A stretch of 5,401 nt of DNA, taken from positions 1 to 5,401 of the forward strand of contig JASLBD010000353.1 of assembly GCA_030146745.1 (NCBI GenBank), given 5' to 3'. The stretch's first letter is position 1. Each line of letters opens with the position of its first letter. Under the pieces are notes generated by a model. The model saw nothing but the letters and a program-made list of their open reading frames with translations. It was not told where the DNA came from and made no database searches. Shown in pieces: positions 1 to 4,982 of the stretch. The DNA comes from Allosphingosinicella sp. Its GTDB lineage: Bacteria; Pseudomonadota; Alphaproteobacteria; Sphingomonadales; Sphingomonadaceae. The position numbers and the translations under genes were made by a program.

Positions 1-119
1 GGTGCTCTACGTCTGCAACGTCGACGAAGGCTACTCCTCCACGGGCAAGTCCCACAGCGCCCGCGTCATCGCGAAAGCGGCGGCGGAGCGCGCCGGCGCC
101 GTCGTCATCTCGGCCTCGA
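1..119 (+). pseudogene. inverted, diverged ychF fragment
   Basis: Read on the plus strand from position 2, this arm encodes VLYVCNVDEG, then SHSARV, then KAAAE and AGAVVISA, matching YchF residues 204 to about 243 of the minus-strand gene. Differences include GYSSTGKS in place of GDAAAGNS and SMAAEM in place of AIEAEM. It has no start of its own in the window, and the rest of the copy would lie to the left. Past the axis the frame continues as antisense to a TAG at 230-232. It may be the end of a second ychF-like gene, a rearranged duplicate, or part of a chimeric contig end. Confidence 0.7.
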
Positions 120-238
120 TGGCGGCGGAGATGACGACGGCGCCGGCGCCCTCCGCCGCCGCTTTCTCGAAGACCCGGGCGCTGTGGCTATTGCCCGCCG
201 CCGCGTCGCCTTCGTCGACGTTGCAGACGTAGAGGACC
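1..238. repeat. imperfect 238-bp palindrome
   Basis: Position i pairs with position 239-i across the whole stretch (axis 119.5) without any indel. By hand count 17 of 119 pairs mismatch, about 86% complementary. Perfectly paired blocks include 5-31, 52-63, 73-88 and 90-111 with their mirrors; the innermost 22-bp block lies at 90-111 and 128-149. Mismatches cluster at 32-51. It begins at the first base of the window, so the arms may extend further left. Confidence 0.92.
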
Positions 239-846
239 GGCTTGGCGGTGAGCAATTGGGCCCGCTCCAGAGCCAGCTTCTCCTCGGCGTCCCTGGGCTC
301 GGTGAGCCGGGCCGGCTTCGAGTCGCGGAGGAGGTCGAGCGCCCGGCCGAGCACCGAGGCCTGCACCTTGGCCTCCTTGTCGCCCTGCTGCGCCTTCTTG
401 GCGAGGGCGGGGACCCTCTTCTCGAGGCTCTCGAGGTCGGCCAGCATCAATTCGGTCTCGACCGTGTCGGCGTCCGCGACCGGATCGACCCGGCCCTCGA
501 CATGGGTGACGTCGCCGCCCTCGAAGCAGCGCAGGACGTGGACAATGGCGTCGACCTCGCGGATGTTGCCGAGGAACTGGTTGCCCAGCCCCTCGCCCTT
601 GGAGGCGCCGCGCACCAGGCCGGCGATGTCGACGAACTCGAGCTGGGTCTCGATCTCCTGCGCCGATTTGGCGACCCGGGCGATCTCGTCCAGACGCGGA
701 TCGGGCACCGCGACCCGCCCGACATTGGGCTCGATCGTGCAGAACGGATAATTGGCCGCCTGCGCCGCCGCCGTCTCGGTCAGAGCATTGAACAAGGTGG
801 ACTTGCCGACATTCGGAAGCCCGACGATACCGCAACGAAAACCCAT
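31..846 (-). CDS. ychF: YchF family ATPase, C-terminus lost at a palindrome
   Basis: Universally conserved Obg-like P-loop ATPase (OLA1/YchF), a cytosolic ribosome-associated nucleotide hydrolase. The N-terminal domain is textbook: G1 GLPNVGKST (residues 9-17), NYPFCTIEPN (32-41), G3 DIAG (73-76) followed by KGEGLGN (83-89), a charged helical stretch at about 120-200, and the YchF version of G4, NVDE (209-212), which favours ATP over GTP. The ATG at 846 is preceded by GGAAAGG four bases upstream. Family members are about 360-366 residues; this frame stops at 271. Canonical sequence ends near residue 243 (about position 120), exactly at the axis of an inverted repeat. The last 28 or so residues are antisense of the mirrored arm and have no YchF character. 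The TGS domain and the rest of the C-terminus are therefore absent. Identity is certain; whether the truncation is biological is doubtful. Confidence 0.95.
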   Translation of the reverse strand: MGFRCGIVGLPNVGKSTLFNALTETAAAQAANYPFCTIEPNVGRVAVPDPRLDEIARVAKSAQEIETQLEFVDIAGLVRGASKGEGLGNQFLGNIREVDAIVHVLRCFEGGDVTHVEGRVDPVADADTVETELMLADLESLEKRVPALAKKAQQGDKEAKVQASVLGRALDLLRDSKPARLTEPRDAEEKLALERAQLLTAKPVLYVCNVDEGDAAAGNSHSARVFEKAAAEGAGAVVISAAIEAEMTTAPARSAAAFAMTRALWDLPVEE

Positions 847-850
847 GAAA

Positions 851-857
851 CCTTTCC
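851..857 (-). promoter_or_regulatory. ribosome binding site of ychF
   Basis: The minus strand reads GGAAAGG, ending four bases before the ATG at 846. It fixes the start codon. It lies in the 33-base gap after the nsrR stop. Confidence 0.7.
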
Positions 858-863
858 GGAAGA

Positions 864-877
864 AGCCGCCGGCGGCT
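864..877 (-). terminator. GC-rich palindrome after nsrR, weak terminator candidate
   Basis: AGCCGCCGGCGGCT is a perfect 14-bp palindrome just past the nsrR stop, followed on the minus strand by TCTTCC rather than a true T-run. It could slow or partly stop nsrR transcription before ychF, or simply be a structured ychF leader. It would have almost no loop, so support is weak. Confidence 0.25.
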
Positions 878-879
878 CC

Positions 880-1326
880 CTAGACGCTCGCGGCGGGGCG
901 CGCCAGTGGAACGCCGAAGCTGCTCAGCAGCGCTTCGCCGCGGCCGGCGACGAGGTCGGCGAGCGTGTAGCCGTCGAGGACGCGCATGAAGGCGCCGAGC
1001 GCTTCGCCCAGCACTCCGGTGAGGCCGCAGGCGGGCGCGATGATGCAGGAGCCGCAGTCGACCAGGGCGAACCCTTCCTCGGTGTGGCGAACCACCTCGC
1101 CGACCCGGATCTCGGCGGCCGGACGGCCGAGGCGGATGCCGCCGCTGCGGCCTCGAACGGCGGCGACATAACCTTCCTTCCGCAGGTCGTGGACGACCTT
1201 CATCAGATGGTTGTGCGAGATTCCGTAGCCGCGCGCGATCTCAGAGATGGACGACAGCCGCTCCGGCCGAGCGGCCAGGTGCATCAGCACTCGAAGCGCA
1301 TAATCGGTGTAGCGGGTGAGCTTCAC
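880..1326 (-). CDS. nsrR: Rrf2-family NO-sensing repressor, NsrR-like
   Basis: A 148-residue Rrf2-family winged-helix regulator. The N-terminus MKLTRYTDYALRVLMHLA is the family hallmark; a helix-turn-helix covers about residues 26-50 (ISEIARGYGIS, then HLMKVVHDL) and the wing contains GRSGGIRL (59-66). Three cysteines, C91, C94 and C100 (CGSCIIAPAC), then GLTGVLGEAL and DGYTLADL, follow the NsrR pattern rather than IscR. D8 matches the position of the aspartate ligand described in Streptomyces NsrR. The first cysteine spacing (CX2C) is shorter than the CX4C of E. coli NsrR. Translation starts at a GTG at 1324-1326 with GGAAGGAAGG just upstream. The gene diverges from the hemoglobin-AOX operon, which it presumably represses until NO attacks its Fe-S cluster. 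Autoregulation through the shared spacer is likely but inferred. Confidence 0.88.
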   Translation of the reverse strand: MKLTRYTDYALRVLMHLAARPERLSSISEIARGYGISHNHLMKVVHDLRKEGYVAAVRGRSGGIRLGRPAAEIRVGEVVRHTEEGFALVDCGSCIIAPACGLTGVLGEALGAFMRVLDGYTLADLVAGRGEALLSSFGVPLARPAASV

Positions 1327-1329
1327 ATG

Positions 1330-1339
1330 CCTTCCTTCC
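1330..1339 (-). promoter_or_regulatory. ribosome binding site of nsrR, fixes a GTG start
   Basis: The minus strand reads GGAAGGAAGG three bases before the GTG at 1326. An overlapping ATG at 1328 is followed at once by TGA, so GTG is the only workable start here. Confidence 0.65.
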
Positions 1340-1362
1340 GGCCGCCGGCAGCATCAGCAGCA

Positions 1363-1385
1363 TACATGTATATCTCTTGCATCTT
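1363..1385 (-). promoter_or_regulatory. NsrR-type operator, site 1
   Basis: On the minus strand the site reads AAGATGC, then 9 bases, then ACATGTA. Against the E. coli NsrR consensus AANATGCATTT-N-AAATGCATNTT it matches 14 of 20 defined bases by hand count. It lies 37 bp upstream of the nsrR start and covers the proposed -35 of the plus-strand operon. The cognate regulator gene is adjacent, which supports the call. Confidence 0.6.
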
Positions 1386-1405
1386 TTACCAGAGCCGAAT
1401 AGATG
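1377..1405 (+). promoter_or_regulatory. candidate promoter of the trHb-aox operon
   Basis: TTGCAT (1377-1382), a 17-base spacer, then TAGATG (1400-1405) resembles a housekeeping -35/-10 pair (3 of 6 and 4 of 6 to the E. coli consensus). It sits about 50 bases upstream of the hemoglobin start, and both elements are overlapped by the operator-like sites. The region is much richer in A and T than its surroundings. Confidence 0.4.
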
Positions 1406-1422
1406 CTCCTTCGGTACATGAT
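1400..1422 (+). promoter_or_regulatory. NsrR-type operator, site 2
   Basis: The plus strand reads T-AGATGC, 9 bases, ACATG-AT. It shares all 11 core bases and the 9-base spacing with site 1, in opposite orientation, but is weaker against the E. coli consensus (11 of 20). It covers the proposed -10 element. Centres of the two sites are 37 bp apart, about three and a half helical turns. Confidence 0.45.
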
Positions 1423-1453
1423 TTGTGAGTCGCTCGACGGGGAAGGGAATGGG

Positions 1454-1918
1454 ATGCGGCACGAGCAGCCCGGGGAGAGGGGGAGCTTCGGGGCCGGGGC
1501 GGGCCCCGGTCCCGGATCCTCGGCACGGCTACCGCCCGTGACCGACGAGGATCTGCGGCGCCTGGTCGATCTTTTCTACGCGCGCGTCCGCGGGGATGCG
1601 CTGCTGGGCCCGGTGTTCGAGGGCGCGGTGCAGGACTGGCCCGGGCACCTCGACAAGCTCGGCGCCTTCTGGTCTTCGGTGATGCTGACCAGCGGCCGCT
1701 ACAAGGGAAGCCCGATGGCCGCCCACATGAGTCACGCCCCCGCGATCCGGCCGGAGATGTTCGAGCGCTGGCTGGAGCTGTGGCGGGAGACGGCGCGCGA
1801 GACGCTCCCCGCCGGGGACGCCGCGGCGGTCGTCGCCAAGGCCGAACGGATCGCCGAGAGCCTGAAGCTTGCACTGTATTTCCGCATCGGCCGGGCGCCC
1901 GGCCGGGCGGCTGCATAG
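1454..1918 (+). CDS. group III truncated hemoglobin
   Basis: A 154-residue cytosolic heme protein of the TrHb3 type, related to Campylobacter Ctb. Likely key residues, placed by comparison with Ctb: Tyr B10 in LFYARVR (Y42), Phe CD1 in LGPVF (F55), distal His in WPGHL (H65), FWSSVML (72-78), the family motif GRYKGSPM (81-88), proximal His F8 in AAHM (H91) and Trp G8 in FERWLELW (W106). Such proteins bind O2 and NO and are linked to NO tolerance. The ATG at 1454 has GGGGAAGGGA at 1439-1448. An in-frame ATG at 1403 lies inside the promoter and is rejected. The chosen start leaves a Gly/Pro-rich extension of 28 residues before the globin fold; a GTG at 1538 would give a typical-length protein but has no ribosome binding site. 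First gene of the operon; the next starts 9 bases after its stop. Confidence 0.9.
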   Translation: MRHEQPGERGSFGAGAGPGPGSSARLPPVTDEDLRRLVDLFYARVRGDALLGPVFEGAVQDWPGHLDKLGAFWSSVMLTSGRYKGSPMAAHMSHAPAIRPEMFERWLELWRETARETLPAGDAAAVVAKAERIAESLKLALYFRIGRAPGRAAA

Positions 1919-1922
1919 GAGG
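1917..1922 (+). promoter_or_regulatory. strong ribosome binding site of aox
   Basis: A perfect AGGAGG overlaps the hemoglobin TAG stop and ends five bases before the AOX ATG. This is the best Shine-Dalgarno sequence in the window and suggests AOX is translated strongly and coupled to the hemoglobin. Confidence 0.85.
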
Positions 1923-1927
1923 AAGAA

Positions 1928-2614
1928 ATGACTGCTCCGCTTATGGACCTCAATGCCCATCGCGCGCCCAGGGGGGTCTCCGACCGAATCGCCTACGGCT
2001 TCACCAAGACCCTGCGCTTCTGCGCCGACACCTTCTTCGCCAAGCGCTACGGCCACCGGGCGATCGTGCTCGAGACCGTGGCCGCGGTGCCGGGCATGGT
2101 GGGCGCGACGATCAACCACCTGAAGTGCCTTCGGCGCATGTGCGACGACAAGGGCTGGATCCGCACCCTGATGGACGAGGCGGAGAATGAGCGCATGCAC
2201 CTCATGACCTTCATCGAGGTTGCCAGGCCGACTTTGTTCGAGCGGCTGGTGATCATGGGCGTTCAGTGGGTCTTCTATCTCGCCTTCTTCGCGCTCTATC
2301 TGGTGAGCGCCCGCACGGCCCACCGGGTCGTCGGCTATTTCGAGGAGGAGGCCGTTCTGAGCTACACCCTCTACCTCAAGGAGATAGACGAGGGCGGAAG
2401 TCCCAACCTGCCCGCGCCGGAGATCGCCAAGCGCTACTGGGGCCTCCCGGCCGAAGCCACCTTGCGCGATGTCGTGATCGTCGTCCGGGCGGACGAGGCG
2501 CACCACCGCGACGTCAACCACGGCTTCGCCGACGAGCTTGCCGGGCTGTCCGTCGACCAGTCCAGGATCGCGCCCTCGCCGCCGCACGAGAGCGGCATCC
2601 GGCTGGCGGCCTGA
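1928..2614 (+). CDS. aox: alternative oxidase (ubiquinol oxidase, AOX)
   Basis: A 228-residue di-iron, non-heme ubiquinol:O2 oxidoreductase bound to one leaflet of the inner membrane. It bypasses proton-pumping heme oxidases and resists cyanide and NO. All four helix motifs with the iron ligands are present: LETVAAVPGMVG (E49), NERMHL (E88, H91), YFEEEAV (a ligand among E139-E141) and RADEAHHRDVNH (E190, H193). Hydrophobic stretches at about 104-126 and 50-62 fit the monotopic membrane-binding helices. Length and organisation fit bacterial AOX; the plant-type N-terminal regulatory extension is absent. It is cotranscribed with the hemoglobin upstream and the DUF1971 gene four bases downstream. 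In Vibrio fischeri, aox is known to be NO-induced through NsrR, which agrees with the nsrR gene and operator-like sites here. Confidence 0.96.
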   Translation: MTAPLMDLNAHRAPRGVSDRIAYGFTKTLRFCADTFFAKRYGHRAIVLETVAAVPGMVGATINHLKCLRRMCDDKGWIRTLMDEAENERMHLMTFIEVARPTLFERLVIMGVQWVFYLAFFALYLVSARTAHRVVGYFEEEAVLSYTLYLKEIDEGGSPNLPAPEIAKRYWGLPAEATLRDVVIVVRADEAHHRDVNHGFADELAGLSVDQSRIAPSPPHESGIRLAA

Positions 2615-2618
2615 TCCG

Positions 2619-2894
2619 GTGGGCGGCCCCGCGCCTTACCGCACCACGCCCGTCTTCGACGAGAGCACCCTGCCGGCCGGGCTTCGCCGGGAGCACCGGA
2701 CGAAGGCGGGCGTGTGGGGTGTCATCCGAATGATCGAGGGGCGCCTGCGCCTGCGCTTCACCGAGAGCGGCGAGGACCGGATCCTCGACCCGGCGACCCC
2801 CGGATTGATCGCGCCGGAGCAGCCGCATCTGGTCGAGCCGATCGGATCGGTCCGGATGCAGGTCGAGTTCTACGAGGTCGAGCCGGCGGTCTGA
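2619..2894 (+). CDS. DUF1971 / YeaR-like small protein
   Basis: A 91-residue protein of the DUF1971 (TehB-N/YeaR-like) family, a small cupin-like beta fold of unknown biochemical role. Seen: YRTTPVFDESTLPAGL (7-22), REHRTKAGVWG (24-34), EGRLRLRF, LDPATPGLIAPEQPH and a closing RMQVEFYE. The start is taken as GTG at 2619, four bases after the AOX stop, because family homology begins there; there is no clear ribosome binding site, so translational coupling to AOX is likely. The open frame extends upstream to 2538, but that part overlaps AOX and lacks family character. E. coli yeaR is controlled by NsrR and nitrate, so presence in this operon is consistent with a nitrosative-stress role. That role is inference. 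Confidence 0.88.
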   Translation: MGGPAPYRTTPVFDESTLPAGLRREHRTKAGVWGVIRMIEGRLRLRFTESGEDRILDPATPGLIAPEQPHLVEPIGSVRMQVEFYEVEPAV

Positions 2895-2938
2895 ATGGGC
2901 GGAGCACCGCAGGGCGCCTTCACATGCTTCGGCGTCAC

Positions 2939-2992
2939 GCTGGACGCGTTTCAGCACCGGTTCGATGAAGTTCGGCGATGTTCGAAACCGGT
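2939..2992. repeat. two adjacent hairpins, possible dispersed intergenic repeat
   Basis: Hairpin one is GCTGGA-CGCGT-TTCAGC (2939-2955), a 6-bp stem with one G-T pair. Hairpin two follows with no gap: ACCGGTTCGA (2956-2965) pairs with TCGAAACCGGT (2982-2992) with one bulged A and a 16-base loop. The sequence around GTCACGCTGGACGCGTTTCAGCA resembles the GTCATGCTGAACTCGTTTCAGCA-type intergenic repeats I recall from sphingomonads, but I cannot check this. It lies 44 bases past the operon's last stop and may act as a structural terminator or mRNA end; there is no T-run. Confidence 0.5.
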
Positions 2993-3029
2993 CCGGCGGC
3001 GGGTCTCGGGATCGTCACCTTCGAAGGGC

Positions 3030-3370
3030 CGCAGGCCGGTGCTCGATCGCCACGAAGGCGAGCAGGGCCGCGGCGCCCACCGCCGTGGCCGCCCAGCCTT
3101 CCACGACCGGTCCGCCCGGGCCCGACAGCACGGTCAGCTCCCCAGGTGACCGCCGCGAGCGCGAGCGTGGCGGCCGCCACTCCGAGCCAGTCGAGCGGCG
3201 CTGGAACCTCCTCCCGGCTCTCGGCGACGTGGCGCCGGCCCAGCCAGAAGGCGCCGGCGGCGAGCGGCAGGTTGACGAGGAAGATCGCGCGCCTGCCGAC
3301 GCTCCCGACCCAGCCAGCCGCCGAGCAGGGGCCCGAGCGCTCCGGCGATCGCTCCCCCCGCCGGCCAGCG
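3030..3370 (-). pseudogene. remnant of a DHA2-type MFS drug transporter
   Basis: Pieces of an EmrB/QacA-like 14-helix drug:H+ antiporter lie in order on the minus strand but in three different frames. About 3370-3310 gives GGAIAGALGPLLGGWLG (the antiporter motif C region). About 3310-3145 gives AIFLVNLPLAAGAFWL, then the LDWLG motif and a hydrophobic helix ending LALAAVTWG. About 3143-3030 gives ELTVLSGPGG, then GWAATAVGAAALLAFVAIEH. Only about 115 of the expected 400-500 residues are left, and both ends are missing. Frame changes fall near 3310 and 3142, and a possible further one lies at a run of six C at 3354-3359. Loss of both ends makes sequencing error alone an unlikely cause. It abuts the stop of the oxygenase gene at 3377. 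Together with the hairpins this explains the gene-free stretch 2895-3376. Confidence 0.8.
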
Positions 3371-3376
3371 CCGCAG

Positions 3377-3982
3377 TCACGGCCGGTAGTTGAAGCTGAT
3401 GCTGATCCGCTCCCCTTTGCCGGTCCCCGCAACCACCTCGTGCCGAAGCCAGCTCTCCCACAGGAAGACCGTGCCGGGCGCCGGCTCGGCGTAGACGAAG
3501 GTCCTCAGATCCTCCGGCGCATCGTCCCGGCGCGGCGGCGCCGCCATCATCATCGGCAGCCGCGGATCCTCCAGCTTGAGGGCGCCCGAACCCGGCGGCA
3601 CCGTGACGTAGACCGTGCCCGAGACGACGCTGTGCGGATGGATATGCCCGCCATGGGCGCCGCCAGGCTTCAGGACGTTGACCCAGAGGCTGTCGAGCCT
3701 CAGCCGCCGCCCGCCGAGATCGAAGGCGCAATCGGCGGCGAAGGCGGCGACTTGGCGGTTCAGATGCCGCACCAGCTCGGCGAAGGCCGGGTCGCGCTTC
3801 GGCAGGTCGTTCAGCGAGGCGTAGGACGTATAGCCGCGATAGCCGTGGTCGCTCGACCAGCGCCGCCCGGCCAGATCTTCCCGCGCCAGCGACCGGCAGG
3901 CCGCCTCGAGCTCGGCGAGGAGCGCCGGGAGGCCGATCTCGCCCTCATGGAATCGGCTTGCGAAAAGACTGCGCGTCGGCAT
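3377..3982 (-). CDS. putative 2OG-Fe(II) oxygenase, TIGR02466-like
   Basis: A 201-residue protein that looks like the TIGR02466 family of putative 2-oxoglutarate/Fe(II) dioxygenases with a double-stranded beta-helix core. Seen: LWVNVLKPGGAHGGHIHPHS (99-118) with probable metal ligands among H113, H115 and H117, then SGTVYVTVP (121-129), LEDPR (137-141), ESWLRHEV (176-183) with the probable distal His H181, and ERISISFNYRP at the end, where R192 would bind the 2OG carboxylate. The substrate is unknown; relatives often act on peptides or amino acids. The ATG at 3982 gives a full-length product without a strong ribosome binding site. It lies 36 bases downstream of the small exported protein and may be cotranscribed with it. 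The fold is well supported, the reaction is not. Confidence 0.8.
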   Translation of the reverse strand: MPTRSLFASRFHEGEIGLPALLAELEAACRSLAREDLAGRRWSSDHGYRGYTSYASLNDLPKRDPAFAELVRHLNRQVAAFAADCAFDLGGRRLRLDSLWVNVLKPGGAHGGHIHPHSVVSGTVYVTVPPGSGALKLEDPRLPMMMAAPPRRDDAPEDLRTFVYAEPAPGTVFLWESWLRHEVVAGTGKGERISISFNYRP

Positions 3983-4018
3983 GGCGCCGCTTAGACGATC
4001 GCGGCCGGCCCGGCGAGC

Positions 4019-4441
4019 CTAGGCGCTTCCGGACGCGTTGCAGCTCCAGCGGGCCGTGATGCTGGACGTGCTTCCACGCCTGCGCACGCTGATCTGAGCC
4101 GAGTGGGCGGTCCGTCCGTCGGCGGCCGCGTCGTCCAGGGCGCCGGGCGCGGGCGAGATGACGACCTTGAAGCCATTCGAGCCGTAGCGCGCCCCGCCCT
4201 TCGGGAAGCCGTCGTCGTCGAGCCGGTCGAGCAGGAGAAGGTCCCCCTCGGCATTGACGATCGCATTCTTCCTGGTGGCGACGAGGAGGACAGCCGGTCC
4301 GTCATGGGCGTAGCAGGCGCTGTTCCTGAGGGCGTCGGCGCCGACGTCGGCTTCCGTCAGGGCCCGCAGCGGAATTCCGGTGGCCGATACGGCCGCGGCG
4401 GCGGGGAGAGCCCAGAGGGCCGGCGCAAGAAGTGACCTCAT
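4019..4441 (-). CDS. small exported protein of unknown function
   Basis: A 140-residue product from an ATG at 4441. The first 20 residues (MR, then LLAPALWALPAAAAVSA) look like a Sec signal peptide, with cleavage probably near residues 18-21. The mature part has ACYAHDG (42-47), a hydrophobic then basic stretch VLLVATRKNAIVN (51-63), DLLLLDRLDDDGF (67-79), GSNGFKVVISP (88-98), SAQISVRRRG (114-123) and a C-terminal RWSC. Only two cysteines remain in the mature chain (C43 and C134), which could form a disulfide in the periplasm. I do not recognise the family. The frame stays open upstream to 4831, but that extension overlaps the DUF454 gene, is Arg/Pro/Gly-rich and would bury the signal peptide. 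The ribosome binding site is poor (CTGGA). Confidence 0.68.
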   Translation of the reverse strand: MRSLLAPALWALPAAAAVSATGIPLRALTEADVGADALRNSACYAHDGPAVLLVATRKNAIVNAEGDLLLLDRLDDDGFPKGGARYGSNGFKVVISPAPGALDDAAADGRTAHSAQISVRRRGSTSSITARWSCNASGSA

Positions 4442-4620
4442 GGTCCAGCTATGCGCCCGTCCGGCCCCTCCGGCAAGAGGCGCCGCCGGAACCCCTCCAG
4501 GCGCCCGGGTCGGGGCGTTTCGACCCATCTGGCGGAGGATCGATCGTGACGGGACAAGGCGTTGGGGGCCGGAGAGGGCTCGCGCGGCTCCACGCGAGCT
4601 GAATGGCGATACGGCCCAAA
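4442..4620. other. 179-base intergenic stretch with one hairpin
   Basis: No gene is supported between the DUF454 stop and the exported-protein start. GCTCGCG (4578-4584) pairs with CGCGAGC (4593-4599) around an 8-base loop, 22 bases past the DUF454 stop on the minus strand. No T-run follows, so it is at best a weak terminator or a processing signal. A promoter for the exported-protein gene may lie here, but I see no convincing -35/-10. Confidence 0.35.
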
Positions 4621-4974
4621 TCACCCCTCCGGCCGGGTCGCGATCCAGCTTCCGCCGGCGAGCGCGGCGGCGGCCGGGACGAGCAGCCAGGGGAAGGGCA
4701 GCAGGACGAGCCCGAGCAAGGCGCTGAACGCGAAGGCGCCGAGGGCGGCGCGCTTGCCGGCGGGGCTGATCGCCCCACGCTCGCGCCACGCCCGGACGTG
4801 CGGCCCGAACCGGGGATGGTCGACGATCCACGTCTCCAGCCTCGGCGAGCTTCGAGCGAAGAAGAAGGCGGCGAGCAGCATGAACGGCACCGTCGGAAGC
4901 AGCGGAAGCACGATCCCCACCGCGCCGAGGGCGACGGAGGCTAAACCCAGGCTCAGGTAGAGCAGGCGGCGCAT
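4621..4974 (-). CDS. DUF454 (YbaN-like) inner membrane protein
   Basis: A 117-residue membrane protein of the DUF454 family. Two close hydrophobic segments, at about 4-24 and 26-41, carry the signature GIVLPLLPTVPFMLLAAFFF (19-38) followed by ARSSPRLETW (39-48). A polar loop (FGPHVRAWRERGAISPAGK, about 55-74) and two more hydrophobic segments, at about 76-95 and 97-113, complete the usual four-helix layout. Family length is about 110-130. The function is unknown. The ATG at 4974 is chosen because homology starts there; an upstream in-frame ATG at 5046 would overlap pth by more than 60 bases. It starts 8 bases after the pth stop, so the two are very likely cotranscribed. Confidence 0.88.
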   Translation of the reverse strand: MRRLLYLSLGLASVALGAVGIVLPLLPTVPFMLLAAFFFARSSPRLETWIVDHPRFGPHVRAWRERGAISPAGKRAALGAFAFSALLGLVLLPFPWLLVPAAAALAGGSWIATRPEG

Positions 4975-4982
4975 CGCCCGGC

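Noticed and set aside
32..55. GYSSTGKS on the plus strand, matching the Walker A pattern GxxxxGK[ST]
   Set aside because: It falls in the mirrored copy of the YchF segment after NVDE, where the partner arm reads GDAAAGNS. No P-loop fold context surrounds it, so the match is by chance.
184..1428. Long plus-strand open frame of 414 codons
   Set aside because: It is antisense to ychF and nsrR, both of which have clear family motifs. Long antisense frames are expected at this GC content.
1529..2587. Long minus-strand open frame of 352 codons
   Set aside because: It is antisense to the hemoglobin and AOX genes and shows no domain character.
2895..3149. Open frame starting right after the DUF1971 stop
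   Set aside because: The ATG overlaps nothing useful, there is no ribosome binding site, and the translation becomes Arg/Gly-rich and antisense to the transporter remnant while crossing both hairpins.
2978..3994. Plus-strand open frame of 338 codons over the oxygenase and transporter relic
   Set aside because: It is low-complexity Pro/Arg/Ala sequence antisense to a gene with clear oxygenase motifs.
4442..4831. Upstream extension of the exported protein to an ATG at 4831
   Set aside because: It overlaps the DUF454 gene in another frame, is rich in Arg and Pro, and would place the signal peptide inside the protein.
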